The notes beneath the pieces were generated by a model. That model was not told the DNA's origin. It made no database searches and saw nothing but the letters and a program-made list of their open reading frames with translations. This document shows positions 6,367-13,045 of a stretch of DNA of 18,485 bases, one piece after another. Positions within the stretch are counted from its first letter, which is position 1. Each line of letters starts with the position of its first letter. The stretch is from positions 1 to 18,485 of the forward strand of contig JAUIKX010000025.1 of the NCBI GenBank assembly GCA_030430515.1, written 5' to 3'. Position numbers and translations under genes: made by a program. Origin of the DNA: Gammaproteobacteria bacterium. Lineage in GTDB: Bacteria > Pseudomonadota > Gammaproteobacteria > Pseudomonadales > Azotimanducaceae.

Positions 6367-7242
6367 ATGGCAACTGCGAAGAAGAAAGCGGCTTCGAAAC
6401 GCAAAGCACCTGCGAAGAAGGCGACCGCCAAGAAAAAGACCGTAGCCAAGAAAGCTCCGGCCAAGAAGAAAACAGCAGCTAAGAAGGCGCCTGCTAAGCG
6501 CAAGACTGCTGCTAAGAAAGCACCGGCTAAGAAGAAGACGGCTGCCAAGAAAGCACCGGCTAAGAAAAAGACGGCTGCTAAGAAAGCTCCTGCAAAGAAG
6601 AAGACAGCTGCTAAGAAAGCGCCTGCCAAGAAAAAAGCTCCTGCCAAGAAAAAAGCAGCTGCTAAGAAGAAAACCGTAGCCAAGAAAGCGCCAGCCAAAA
6701 AGAAGACAGCAGCTAAGAAGGCACCGGCCAAGAAGAAAGCCACCGCCAAGAAAACGCCTGCTAAGCGCAAGACAACCGCCAAGAAGAAGACCACTGCAAA
6801 GCGTAAGACGACGACCCGTCGTACAGCGCGCATGGCGGCGCGCAAGGCCACAGCGACCAAGCGTGCACCTGCAAAGAAAAAGGCTCCGGCCAAGAAAAAA
6901 GCAGCTGCTCCAGCGAAGAAGGCGCCTTCTGCAATCACTCAGAAGATGACGAAAACCGCCATCCTCACGGAGATTGCCGAGAAGACGGACCTGACCCGCA
7001 AGCAGGTCGATTCCGTGCTCGAAGAGCTCGAAGTGCTTATCGAGCGTCACATCAAAAAGCGCGGCGCTGGTGAATTCACCTTGCCAGGCCTTTTGAAGAT
7101 CCGCTCGGTCAAGCGTCCCGCGACCAAGAAGCGCATGGGCCGCAACCCGGCCACTGGTGAGGAAATCGAGATTGCTGCAAAGCCTGCATCGATCCGAGTC
7201 CGCATCACAGCGCTCAAGCGTCTCAAGGAGATGGTCGGCTAA
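6367..7242 (+). CDS. Histone H1-like Lys/Ala tail fused to a C-terminal HU domain
   Basis: A 291-residue nucleoid protein of two parts. Residues 2 to about 187 are almost only Lys, Ala, Pro, Thr and Arg, with a repeated 11-residue unit of the form KKKTAAKKAPA, resembling histone H1 tails and AlgP/Hc1-type bacterial proteins. Residues about 193-291 are a complete HU/IHF domain. It has the helical dimer part (TKTAILTEIAEKTDLTRKQV), the GEFTLPGLLKIRSV strand, and the arm with the RNPATGEEI signature, whose proline (P261) would intercalate in DNA. It should therefore bend DNA through the HU body while the tail neutralises and bridges DNA. AAGGGA sits 7 bases before the ATG, and the gene has its own promoter and terminator. 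Canonical HU is about 90 residues. An internal ATG at 6946 would yield a tail-less HU but lacks a well-placed ribosome site. Confidence 0.93.
   Translation: MATAKKKAASKRKAPAKKATAKKKTVAKKAPAKKKTAAKKAPAKRKTAAKKAPAKKKTAAKKAPAKKKTAAKKAPAKKKTAAKKAPAKKKAPAKKKAAAKKKTVAKKAPAKKKTAAKKAPAKKKATAKKTPAKRKTTAKKKTTAKRKTTTRRTARMAARKATATKRAPAKKKAPAKKKAAAPAKKAPSAITQKMTKTAILTEIAEKTDLTRKQVDSVLEELEVLIERHIKKRGAGEFTLPGLLKIRSVKRPATKKRMGRNPATGEEIEIAAKPASIRVRITALKRLKEMVG
6430..6762 (+). repeat. 33-bp (11-codon) degenerate tandem repeats in the H1-like tail
   Basis: Six consecutive 11-residue units (residues 22-87), two 6-residue units (88-99) and three more 11-residue units (100-132) follow the pattern K-K/R-K-T-A/V-A-K-K-A-P-A. 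At DNA level the units differ mostly at synonymous third positions (AAA/AAG, GCT/GCA/GCC/GCG). The repeat therefore appears maintained at protein level and is not a recent DNA amplification. Confidence 0.85.
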
Positions 7243-7269
7243 GCCACCCCCTCCAGAAGCGCACGGAAA

Positions 7270-7299
7270 GGCCGCCGGGAAACCCGCGGCCTTTTTTTT
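7270..7299 (+). terminator. Rho-independent terminator after the H1/HU gene
   Basis: GGCCGC at 7270-7275 pairs with GCGGCC at 7286-7291. The stem is extended by GGG/CCC around an AAA loop with a single bulged C. Eight T follow directly at 7292-7299. It separates the H1/HU transcript from proS. Confidence 0.93.
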
Positions 7300-7312
7300 G
7301 CGAGAAAATCGC

Positions 7313-7333
7313 TACAATCCGCGGATATCCGCG
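7313..7333 (+). promoter_or_regulatory. Possible proS −10 box followed by a 14-bp perfect palindrome
   Basis: TACAAT at 7313-7318 is a fair −10 box 37 bases before the proS ATG, but no good −35 is seen because that stretch lies in the T-run of the preceding terminator. One base after the −10 lies CGCGGATATCCGCG (7320-7333), a perfect 14-bp palindrome that would cover the transcription start. It could be an operator or fold at the very 5' end of the mRNA. Confidence 0.4.
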
Positions 7334-7354
7334 CATCCAAGAAGTAATGAGACC

Positions 7355-9052
7355 ATGCACCAGAGCAAACTGCTGATCCCAACTCTGAAAGAGAACCCTG
7401 CTGATGCCGATGTCATCAGCCATCGACTCATGCTGCGAGCGGGACTGATCCGTCAGCTCGCTTCCGGTTTGTACACCTGGCTGCCGCTGGGACTTCGGGT
7501 CATCAGAAAAGTCGAAGCCATTGTTCGGGAAGAGCTTGAAAAAAGCGGCGTTCAGGAAGTGCTGATGCCGGTTGTGCAGCCGGCTGAACTCTGGGAGGAG
7601 ACCGGGCGCTGGGCGAAAATGGGCGCGGAGCTGTGCAGGCTCAAAGACCGGCACGATCGTGATTTCTGCCTCGGGCCGACCCACGAAGAAGTCATCACCG
7701 ACCTGTTCCGACGGGAGATTCAGAGCTACCGCGCACTGCCCGTCAACTTCTACCAGATCCAGACGAAGTTCCGCGACGAGGTCAGACCCCGTTTCGGCGT
7801 CATGCGCGCCCGGGAGTTCACTATGAAGGATGCGTACTCTTTTCACCTGGATCAGGAGTGCTTCGATACCACCTATCGTGAGATGTACGATTGCTACACA
7901 CGCATTCTCACGCGCATGGACCTGGACTTCCGGGCTGTGCAGGCCGACAGCGGCAACATCGGTGGCGATAACTCCCATGAGTTCCACGTGCTGGCCAGAT
8001 CCGGCGAGGACACCATCGTTTTCGCAAGCGCCGGCGACTACGCGGCAAACCTGGAGAAAGCCAAAGCAGCTGCGCCTTCTGCGCGCCCTGAAGCCGGAGA
8101 GGACTGCAAACCGGTCGCCACCCCGGGCGTGCACACCATCGATGATCTCGCCAGCTTCCTGAAGATCGACGCGAAGCAGACCGTCAAAACGCTCGTCGTT
8201 GCTGGCGAAGAAGGCCCTGTTGCTCTGGTGCTGCGTGGCGACGACGAACTGAACCCCATAAAGGCAGAGAAACTCGCTGGCGTGATCGCACCGCTACGCA
8301 TGGCCACCGATGAAGAGATCAAGCAGCACGTCGGCTGCGCTCCCGGCTCCATCGGCCCGTGCAACCTCGAGCTCACTACCTATGTGGACAGCTACGCTGC
8401 AGCGTTGGCTGACTTCGTCTGCGGCGCCAATGAAGACGATGTGCACCTCACCGGCGTGAATTGGGAGCGCGACGTGGCATTGGACGACGCCTTTGTGGTC
8501 GACCTCAGAACCGTCAGAGAGGGCGACCCGGCCCCCGACGGCCAGGGAGAACTGAAATTCCTGCGAGGAATCGAGGTGGGTCACATTTTTCAGCTCGACC
8601 GCGTTTACAGTGAGCCCATGAACGCAACCGTACTCGATCCCGACGGCAAATCTCTGATACCCATCATGGGATGCTACGGCATGGGCATCACACGGCTCGT
8701 GGCTGCCATCATCGAACAGAACCACGACGATGACGGCATCTGCTGGCCGGAACCGCTCACGCCGTTCGATGTGCATATCGTCGCACTCAACTATGCAAAA
8801 TCGGAGCCTGTACGCGAAGCGGCCGACCGACTGCACGAAGAGCTCAGCGCGAAAGGTTTCTCCGTACTGCTCGATGACCGTGGCGAGCGACCCGGTGTGA
8901 AGTTCGCAGACGCCGACCTGATCGGTCTGCCTCACCGGATAACGGTCGGCGGGCGGGCCCTCAAGGAGGGCAATGTGGAGTACCGTCGCAGAACCGAATC
9001 AGACAACCGGTCAGTTCCACTGGCCGATGTGGCTGGATGTTTGCAAAGCTGA
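7355..9052 (+). CDS. proS: Prolyl-tRNA synthetase, bacterial type with editing insert
   Basis: A 565-residue class II ProRS that charges tRNA-Pro. The open frame extends upstream to 7157 but crosses the previous gene and its terminator. The ATG at 7355 gives the standard N-terminus (MHQSKLLIPTLKENPADADV). The catalytic core shows GPTHEE at 107-112, motif 2 RFGVMRAREFTMKDAYSF at 146-163 and motif 3 GCYGMGITRLVAA at 439-451. Between motifs 2 and 3, about residues 225-405, lies the YbaK-like insertion domain that hydrolyses mischarged Ala-tRNA-Pro; its conserved lysine is K278 (KTLVV). The anticodon-binding domain fills about 465-565. The Shine-Dalgarno is weak. The last 16 bases overlap the next gene. 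Confidence 0.97.
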   Translation: MHQSKLLIPTLKENPADADVISHRLMLRAGLIRQLASGLYTWLPLGLRVIRKVEAIVREELEKSGVQEVLMPVVQPAELWEETGRWAKMGAELCRLKDRHDRDFCLGPTHEEVITDLFRREIQSYRALPVNFYQIQTKFRDEVRPRFGVMRAREFTMKDAYSFHLDQECFDTTYREMYDCYTRILTRMDLDFRAVQADSGNIGGDNSHEFHVLARSGEDTIVFASAGDYAANLEKAKAAAPSARPEAGEDCKPVATPGVHTIDDLASFLKIDAKQTVKTLVVAGEEGPVALVLRGDDELNPIKAEKLAGVIAPLRMATDEEIKQHVGCAPGSIGPCNLELTTYVDSYAAALADFVCGANEDDVHLTGVNWERDVALDDAFVVDLRTVREGDPAPDGQGELKFLRGIEVGHIFQLDRVYSEPMNATVLDPDGKSLIPIMGCYGMGITRLVAAIIEQNHDDDGICWPEPLTPFDVHIVALNYAKSEPVREAADRLHEELSAKGFSVLLDDRGERPGVKFADADLIGLPHRITVGGRALKEGNVEYRRRTESDNRSVPLADVAGCLQS

Positions 9053-9675
9053 TCATCATTGGTTTGTGCCTGCTCACGACGGCGTTCTGCGCTGCCGAAG
9101 AAGAGCAGGCGCTCGACCCGCTGCTCATACAACGCCTGGCAGCAAGCCTGTCCGCCGATCACGACAATGCGGATCGGTACGACGCAGAAGTGTGGCTGCG
9201 CGTCACCGAACCCCGGCTCGCCAGATACCTCGATGACCGTGAAGACAGAATCCGCCTGCTCCGCCTGGTCTTCCGGGAAGCCAGCCTGCAGAAGCTCGAT
9301 GCCGATCTAGTGCTCGCCGTCATGCAGATCGAGTCGCGCTTCGACCGGTTTGCAGTGTCCTCTGCAGGCGCCCAGGGACTGATGCAGGTCATGCCGTTCT
9401 GGCGGCTGGAGATCGGCCGTGAGCAGGACAACCTGACGAACCCCGAAACCAACATCCGCTACGGCACCACCATACTCGCTCACTACATGGATATTGCATC
9501 CGGCGATCTGGTAGAGGCATTGGGTCGATACAACGGGAGCCGCGGTAAGTTGTGGTATCCGGAGCTGGTGCTGTCAGCCTGGCGCAAAGACTGGCGCAAC
9601 AAATCATGGGGAGAGCTGCCGCAGCTGCGGGAGAGCTGCTCGAACTACCCGCTACGTGCGTGCCTTTATCAGTAA
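9037..9675 (+). CDS. Small secreted lytic transglycosylase (SLT, GH23 fold)
   Basis: A 212-residue exported protein. Residues 1-20 form a signal peptide (MFAKLIIIGLCLLTTAFCAA) with no proper lipobox, so a soluble periplasmic product is likely. An SLT domain covers about residues 85-185. The catalytic glutamate is E99 in MQIESRFD, followed by SSAGAQGLMQVMP (108-120), NIRYGTTILAHYMD and ALGRYNGS. Such enzymes cleave the MurNAc–GlcNAc bond of peptidoglycan with formation of the 1,6-anhydro product. It resembles the small MltC/EmtA catalytic module without extra domains, and the exact subfamily is unclear. The ATG lies 16 bases inside the end of proS in another frame, so translation is probably coupled to proS. 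Confidence 0.88.
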   Translation: MFAKLIIIGLCLLTTAFCAAEEEQALDPLLIQRLAASLSADHDNADRYDAEVWLRVTEPRLARYLDDREDRIRLLRLVFREASLQKLDADLVLAVMQIESRFDRFAVSSAGAQGLMQVMPFWRLEIGREQDNLTNPETNIRYGTTILAHYMDIASGDLVEALGRYNGSRGKLWYPELVLSAWRKDWRNKSWGELPQLRESCSNYPLRACLYQ

Positions 9676-9682
9676 CCCTCTG

Positions 9683-10117
9683 TCAGTTATCCAGCGCTTC
9701 GCGAAGACTTTCCGCGGTCTGCGGCCCAACCAGCACTTCTTTGACCTTCAGCGCCTCGTCGAGCAAAACGGTAGTCGGCATCATCTGCGGGCGCTCATAC
9801 CCAAAGCGTTCCCTGGGGTCGTCGAGCAGCGTCGGGAACTGGATATCCATGCGTTCAGTGACTGCAGCAAGTTCCTCACCCCGCAAACCGTCGTAGTTCA
9901 CACCCACCACGACAGGGCCGGCGGCGCCGGGACACAGTAGTAGGGCATTGAACTCCGGAATCTCCTCGCGACACGGCGCGCACCACTCCGCCCAGTAGTT
10001 GATCACCACGCCGCGATCGCGCCAATCGTCCAGGTTCGATTCCCCACCAAGAAGCTGCACCACTTCGCCGGAGCAGGCCGACAGAGATAGCACAGCAACC
10101 AACAACAACCGTTTCAT
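9683..10117 (-). CDS. TlpA/ResA-like thioredoxin-fold lipoprotein
   Basis: A 144-residue thioredoxin-fold protein. The signal sequence ends in a lipobox LSAC (residues 12-15), so C15 should be lipidated and the domain anchored in the periplasm. The active site is WCAPC (C46, C49) within VINYWAEWCAPCREEIPEF, the pattern of reducing TlpA/ResA/DsbE-type oxidoreductases. The cis-Pro loop is seen as MMPTTVLLDE. Likely roles are thiol reduction of periplasmic partners or cytochrome c maturation; the substrate cannot be told. Its ATG overlaps the yihY stop (ATGA). It converges with the lytic transglycosylase gene with only 7 bases between stops, and no terminator is visible there. Confidence 0.88.
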   Translation of the reverse strand: MKRLLLVAVLSLSACSGEVVQLLGGESNLDDWRDRGVVINYWAEWCAPCREEIPEFNALLLCPGAAGPVVVGVNYDGLRGEELAAVTERMDIQFPTLLDDPRERFGYERPQMMPTTVLLDEALKVKEVLVGPQTAESLREALDN

Positions 10118-11373
10118 GAATTCGCTCCCAGTGCCATTTCGAGACTTACCGACATCTCGTTCGAACCAAACCGGCTGATGGACCGGATCGGCTCGACGAT
10201 ACCCGGCAGATCATCAATCTCTTTAAGCTGCTCTTCATCCACACCATCCGGCAGGGCCCGGTAAAGATCCCAGAGGGTCAACGTGCGCAGGCTGCGCGAC
10301 AGTATCCACCGTTCCGCTTCGGACTGATGCAGCAGCTTCATATCCTTGAGCACCCCGAACACTCGGTCATGCTCCGTGCGGTTCAGCCGCACGGCCTGGG
10401 AAATGTCCGTATCGCTCACCGTCGCGCCCTCGTCGTGCGCCGCACTGAGCAGCTTCAGGATCCGCGCCGCTTTGACCACCAGTGGTTCCGGTGTGGGCGC
10501 CGCTTCTCGCTGCAGAGACAGGCTGCGCACGAAGATCAGCCCCGCCAGCACGATAACCCAGACCAGATAGATCCAGCTCAGAAAAACCGGCACCGCCGCA
10601 AAAGCACCGTAAATCGCATTGAAGGAAAGTCGCGGTGCCAACTCCTGGAAAACCCACATGGTGAAGGTAAAGCAAAGCATGGTGAGCACCCCGCCCGCCA
10701 GCGCATGTCGAAGGGGCACCTCGCAGTTGGGCACCGCGTAGTAAATGACGGTGAATGCCACGGCGACCAGCAGCTTCGGCAGATGGCTCAGCACGAGCTC
10801 ACCGATGCCAAACACATTCAGGTCAGACACGAAGGGCAGCCCTATGAAATACACGCTGATCAATATGGCGGCGAAAACGAACAGAGGCGCAAGCGTGAGC
10901 ACCGCCCAGTAGACGAGCAGCCGCTGCAGACCGCCGCGTGCCTCCGATACGTGCCAGATTTTATTGAACGTCTTCTCGATGTTCATGAGCATCATGAACG
11001 TGGTGACAAACAGAAAGGCCACGGAAATCCAGGTCAGATTCTTAGCCTTGTCGGAAAACTCCAGAAGCTTGTCCTGAACGATCTCGCCACTGGCCGGCAC
11101 GAAATTCTGGAAGATGTAGTTCTGCGCCTGGGCGCCGATCTCTTCGAACTCCGGCATGATCGAAAAGAACATGTAGGTCACGGTCATCAGAGGCACGATG
11201 GCAAAGAGCGTCGTGTAGGTCAGCGTGCCCGCACTCGACAGGCAGTCATGGGCCAGAAACTGCTGCACCATCTGCTGAAGATACCAGCGCACGCCCGACC
11301 ACCAGGCTGAGAGATGCACCTCGAGCCTGCTTTTCAGCGTGGTTGCGCTTTGCTGCTGCGGGTCGGCGACCAT
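10114..11373 (-). CDS. yihY: YihY/UPF0761 family inner-membrane protein
   Basis: A 419-residue polytopic membrane protein of the YihY family, once misnamed RNase BN; its function is unsettled. The core has about six membrane segments. It contains family blocks such as LSSAGTLTYTTLFAIVPLMT near residues 45-64, MLMNIEKTFNKIWHV near 128-142, and NAIYGAFAAVPVFLSWIYL near 253-271. The cytoplasmic C-terminus, about 295-419, reads like a winged-helix-type extension (DTDISQAVRLNRTEHDRVFGVL). This extended form is usual in Pseudomonas-like relatives. No Shine-Dalgarno is evident before the ATG at 11373, which lies 47 bases from the divergent arsC-like gene. Its stop overlaps the thioredoxin gene, so the two form an operon. 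Confidence 0.9.
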   Translation of the reverse strand: MVADPQQQSATTLKSRLEVHLSAWWSGVRWYLQQMVQQFLAHDCLSSAGTLTYTTLFAIVPLMTVTYMFFSIMPEFEEIGAQAQNYIFQNFVPASGEIVQDKLLEFSDKAKNLTWISVAFLFVTTFMMLMNIEKTFNKIWHVSEARGGLQRLLVYWAVLTLAPLFVFAAILISVYFIGLPFVSDLNVFGIGELVLSHLPKLLVAVAFTVIYYAVPNCEVPLRHALAGGVLTMLCFTFTMWVFQELAPRLSFNAIYGAFAAVPVFLSWIYLVWVIVLAGLIFVRSLSLQREAAPTPEPLVVKAARILKLLSAAHDEGATVSDTDISQAVRLNRTEHDRVFGVLKDMKLLHQSEAERWILSRSLRTLTLWDLYRALPDGVDEEQLKEIDDLPGIVEPIRSISRFGSNEMSVSLEMALGANS

Positions 11374-11380
11374 GTTTGTG

Positions 11381-11386
11381 TATGAT
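11381..11386 (+). promoter_or_regulatory. Possible −10 box for the arsC-like/wrbA/DUF2069 operon
   Basis: TATGAT lies in the 47-base gap between the divergent yihY and arsC-like genes, with no recognisable −35 upstream, where yihY coding sequence begins. Further on, GGAGAGG (11404-11410) is a good ribosome site 10 bases before the ATG at 11421. Confidence 0.3.
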
Positions 11387-11420
11387 GCATTTCTGTCTGG
11401 AACGGAGAGGTTAACCCCTG

Positions 11421-11768
11421 ATGAGCGAAGTCACCATCTACCACAATCCACGTTGTTCGAAGTCCCGACAGACCCTGGCACTTCTGGAGGACAACGGCGT
11501 GCAGCCGGAGGTGGTTCTCTACCTGGAAACACCACCCGATGCGGCAACGATCAGAGCATTGCTCGGCATGCTGGGACTCGAACCCAGGCAGCTCATGCGT
11601 ACCAAGGAGGATATCTACAAGTCGCTGAACCTGGCCGACGAAGAGAATGCCGACGCGCTGATCGACGCCATGGTCGCCAACCCGAAGCTCATTGAGCGGC
11701 CGGTCGTCGTCAAAGGCAGCAAGGCCGCCATCGGTCGGCCACCGGAATCCGTATTGGATATTCTGTGA
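11421..11768 (+). CDS. ArsC-family thioredoxin-fold reductase, YfgD type
   Basis: A 115-residue protein of the ArsC/Spx-like family, starting SEVTIYHNPRCSKSRQTL with the catalytic cysteine at C12. It tracks E. coli YfgD closely (VEVVLYLETPPDAAT-like block, ELMRTKEDIYKSLNL-like block, ERPVVVKGSKAAIGRPPE), more so than plasmid ArsC. Family knowledge suggests glutathione/glutaredoxin-linked arsenate reduction, but no arsR, arsB or arsH is nearby. A general redox role is equally possible. The TGA overlaps the wrbA GTG (GTGA), indicating one transcript with wrbA. Confidence 0.9.
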   Translation: MSEVTIYHNPRCSKSRQTLALLEDNGVQPEVVLYLETPPDAATIRALLGMLGLEPRQLMRTKEDIYKSLNLADEENADALIDAMVANPKLIERPVVVKGSKAAIGRPPESVLDIL

Positions 11769-12352
11769 GCGACGCATACGTACTGGTTCTGTACTACTCT
11801 CGCACCGGCAGCACTGCCAACCTGGCAAAACACATCGGCCGTGGCGTGCGCGCCGAAGGTCTCGAAGCAAGGCTGCGCACCGTGCCCGCTGTCTCCACCA
11901 CGATCGAAAAAACCGCGCCGCCGGTACCCGAAGAAGGCGCCGTGTACTGCAGCAAAGAAGATCTCGCGGGATGCGCCGCGCTGGCTCTGGGTTCCGCTAC
12001 CCGATTCGGCAACATGGCCGCACCGATGAAGTACTTTCTGGACGGCACATCGGATCTGTGGATGTCCGGCGCGCTCACAGGCAAACCGGGCGGCGTCTTC
12101 ACTTCGAGCGCCTCCATGCACGGCGGCCAGGAAAGCACGCTGCTCACCATGATGGTGCCGCTCCTGCACCACGGGATGCTGATCACCGGCGTGCCTTACG
12201 CCGAGAAAGCGCTCAGCGAGACCCGAACCGGCGGCTCGCCCTATGGGCCCACCCATCTGGGAGAGGCCAGCCCGGAGCCGAGCGAGCATGAGATTCAGGT
12301 GTGTGAAGCGCTCGGCAGGCGCCTGGCCCAACTCGCTACGAAGCTGAGCTGA
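11765..12352 (+). CDS. wrbA: WrbA-like NAD(P)H:quinone oxidoreductase (flavodoxin fold)
   Basis: A 195-residue flavodoxin-fold protein of WrbA type. WrbA is an FMN-binding, usually tetrameric enzyme that reduces quinones by two electrons, limiting redox cycling in the cytoplasm. Visible features are the FMN phosphate loop YYSRTGSTANLAKHI (10-24), GSATRFGNMAAPMKYFLD (77-93), SSASMHGGQESTLL (114-127) and the C-terminal GGSPYGPTHLG (157-166). The start is GTG at 11765, overlapping the previous gene's stop by 4 bases. Only 2 bases separate its stop from the DUF2069 gene. Confidence 0.93.
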   Translation: MSDAYVLVLYYSRTGSTANLAKHIGRGVRAEGLEARLRTVPAVSTTIEKTAPPVPEEGAVYCSKEDLAGCAALALGSATRFGNMAAPMKYFLDGTSDLWMSGALTGKPGGVFTSSASMHGGQESTLLTMMVPLLHHGMLITGVPYAEKALSETRTGGSPYGPTHLGEASPEPSEHEIQVCEALGRRLAQLATKLS

Positions 12353-12354
12353 AG

Positions 12355-12702
12355 ATGCAGGGCTGGATATTTCTGACGATGATGACGATGGGTTCGCTGT
12401 TCGCCATCACCGGCCTGCGCCAGTTTTTCATTGAACCCCTGGCATCGACCGGCACCAATATCGTCTGGTTCGCCATCCAGGTCGCGCCGCTGCTCATCAT
12501 CATCCCCGGACTGCTCAAACACAGCCCGAACACCTATCTCTACGGCATTCTGGTGGCCATGCTCTATTTCGTGCACGGAGTGATGGTGGCCGCGACGGAG
12601 CCGCTGCGCTGGTTCGGCATCACCGAAGTGGCGTTTGCGCTGGCGATGGCGCTGGTGTGCACTGTCGTGTTGAGAAGGTTACGGGCGCAGAGCGGCCAGT
12701 GA
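12355..12702 (+). CDS. DUF2069 four-helix membrane protein
   Basis: A 115-residue, very hydrophobic protein with about four predicted membrane helices, near residues 5-25, 35-52, 60-80 and 88-106. It matches the pattern of the DUF2069 (YjaH/YfiM-type predicted membrane) family often found downstream of wrbA in gammaproteobacteria. Function is unknown. Tight spacing (2 bases after the wrbA stop) makes it the last gene of this three-gene operon. A short basic C-terminus (LRRLRAQ) suggests a cytoplasmic end. It converges on the ABM gene with 7 bases between stops and no terminator hairpin seen. Confidence 0.8.
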   Translation: MQGWIFLTMMTMGSLFAITGLRQFFIEPLASTGTNIVWFAIQVAPLLIIIPGLLKHSPNTYLYGILVAMLYFVHGVMVAATEPLRWFGITEVAFALAMALVCTVVLRRLRAQSGQ

Positions 12703-12709
12703 AGGACCG

Positions 12710-13045
12710 TCAGTGTATGACCGGAGACGGGTCGCCGGGGTCGTCGGCCTCTTCCTCCACGCTCTGCACCGCGTAGCGCCGGGTCACTACCTCACCGCTC
12801 ACCACGTTGGGCAGGGCCGCAAGAAACTCTTCCATGTGCACAGTCTGAAAGTGCGCCATCAACGCTTCCATGGTCTCCCACTCCTGAAAGAGCATGAGCG
12901 TATTGGCATCAGAGAGGCCGATGAAGAATTCGTAGGAGATGCAGCCGGGCTCATCGCGCGTGGCTTCCGTCATGCGCCGTGCCAGAGTCAACGCTTCATC
13001 GCGACGGTCCGGCTTGATCGGAATATATCCCTGCACAATGATCAT
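12710..13045 (-). CDS. Antibiotic biosynthesis monooxygenase (ABM/YgiN-like) family protein
   Basis: A 111-residue protein with the ferredoxin-like ABM fold (IPIKPDRRDEALTLARRM … EPGCISYEFFIGLSDANTLMLFQEWETMEALMAHFQTVHM). Members include quinol monooxygenase YgiN and the quorum-signal-related LsrG. Many are small uncharacterised dimeric oxygenases or isomerases. The start chosen is the ATG at 13045, which overlaps the prpE TGA (ATGA) and has GAGGAG 11 bases upstream. A GTG at 13057 in the same frame would add four residues but sits directly on that ribosome site. The acidic C-terminal tail (VEEEADDPGDPS) is probably disordered. The overlap ties it to the propionate gene, but its substrate is unknown. 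Confidence 0.85.
   Translation of the reverse strand: MIIVQGYIPIKPDRRDEALTLARRMTEATRDEPGCISYEFFIGLSDANTLMLFQEWETMEALMAHFQTVHMEEFLAALPNVVSGEVVTRRYAVQSVEEEADDPGDPSPVIH

Noticed and set aside
6430..6762. 33-bp periodicity resembling a CRISPR or minisatellite array
   Set aside because: The units are contiguous in-frame codons with no spacers, and they vary at third positions. It is a protein repeat.
6234..7050. Long hydrophobic minus-strand frames opposite the H1-like tail, rich in Phe, Leu and Ala
   Set aside because: They are the reverse complement of the Lys/Ala codon repeats, and their periodicity follows directly from the sense repeat. No ribosome site or family resemblance was seen.
9676..9682. 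Bidirectional terminators at the convergent junctions (here and 12703-12709)
   Set aside because: Only 7 bases separate the stops at each junction, and no GC stem with a T-run was found within or next to them.
11421..11768. An arsenic-resistance operon
   Set aside because: The protein is of the YfgD branch, and neither arsR, arsB/acr3 nor arsH lies nearby. The partners are wrbA and DUF2069.
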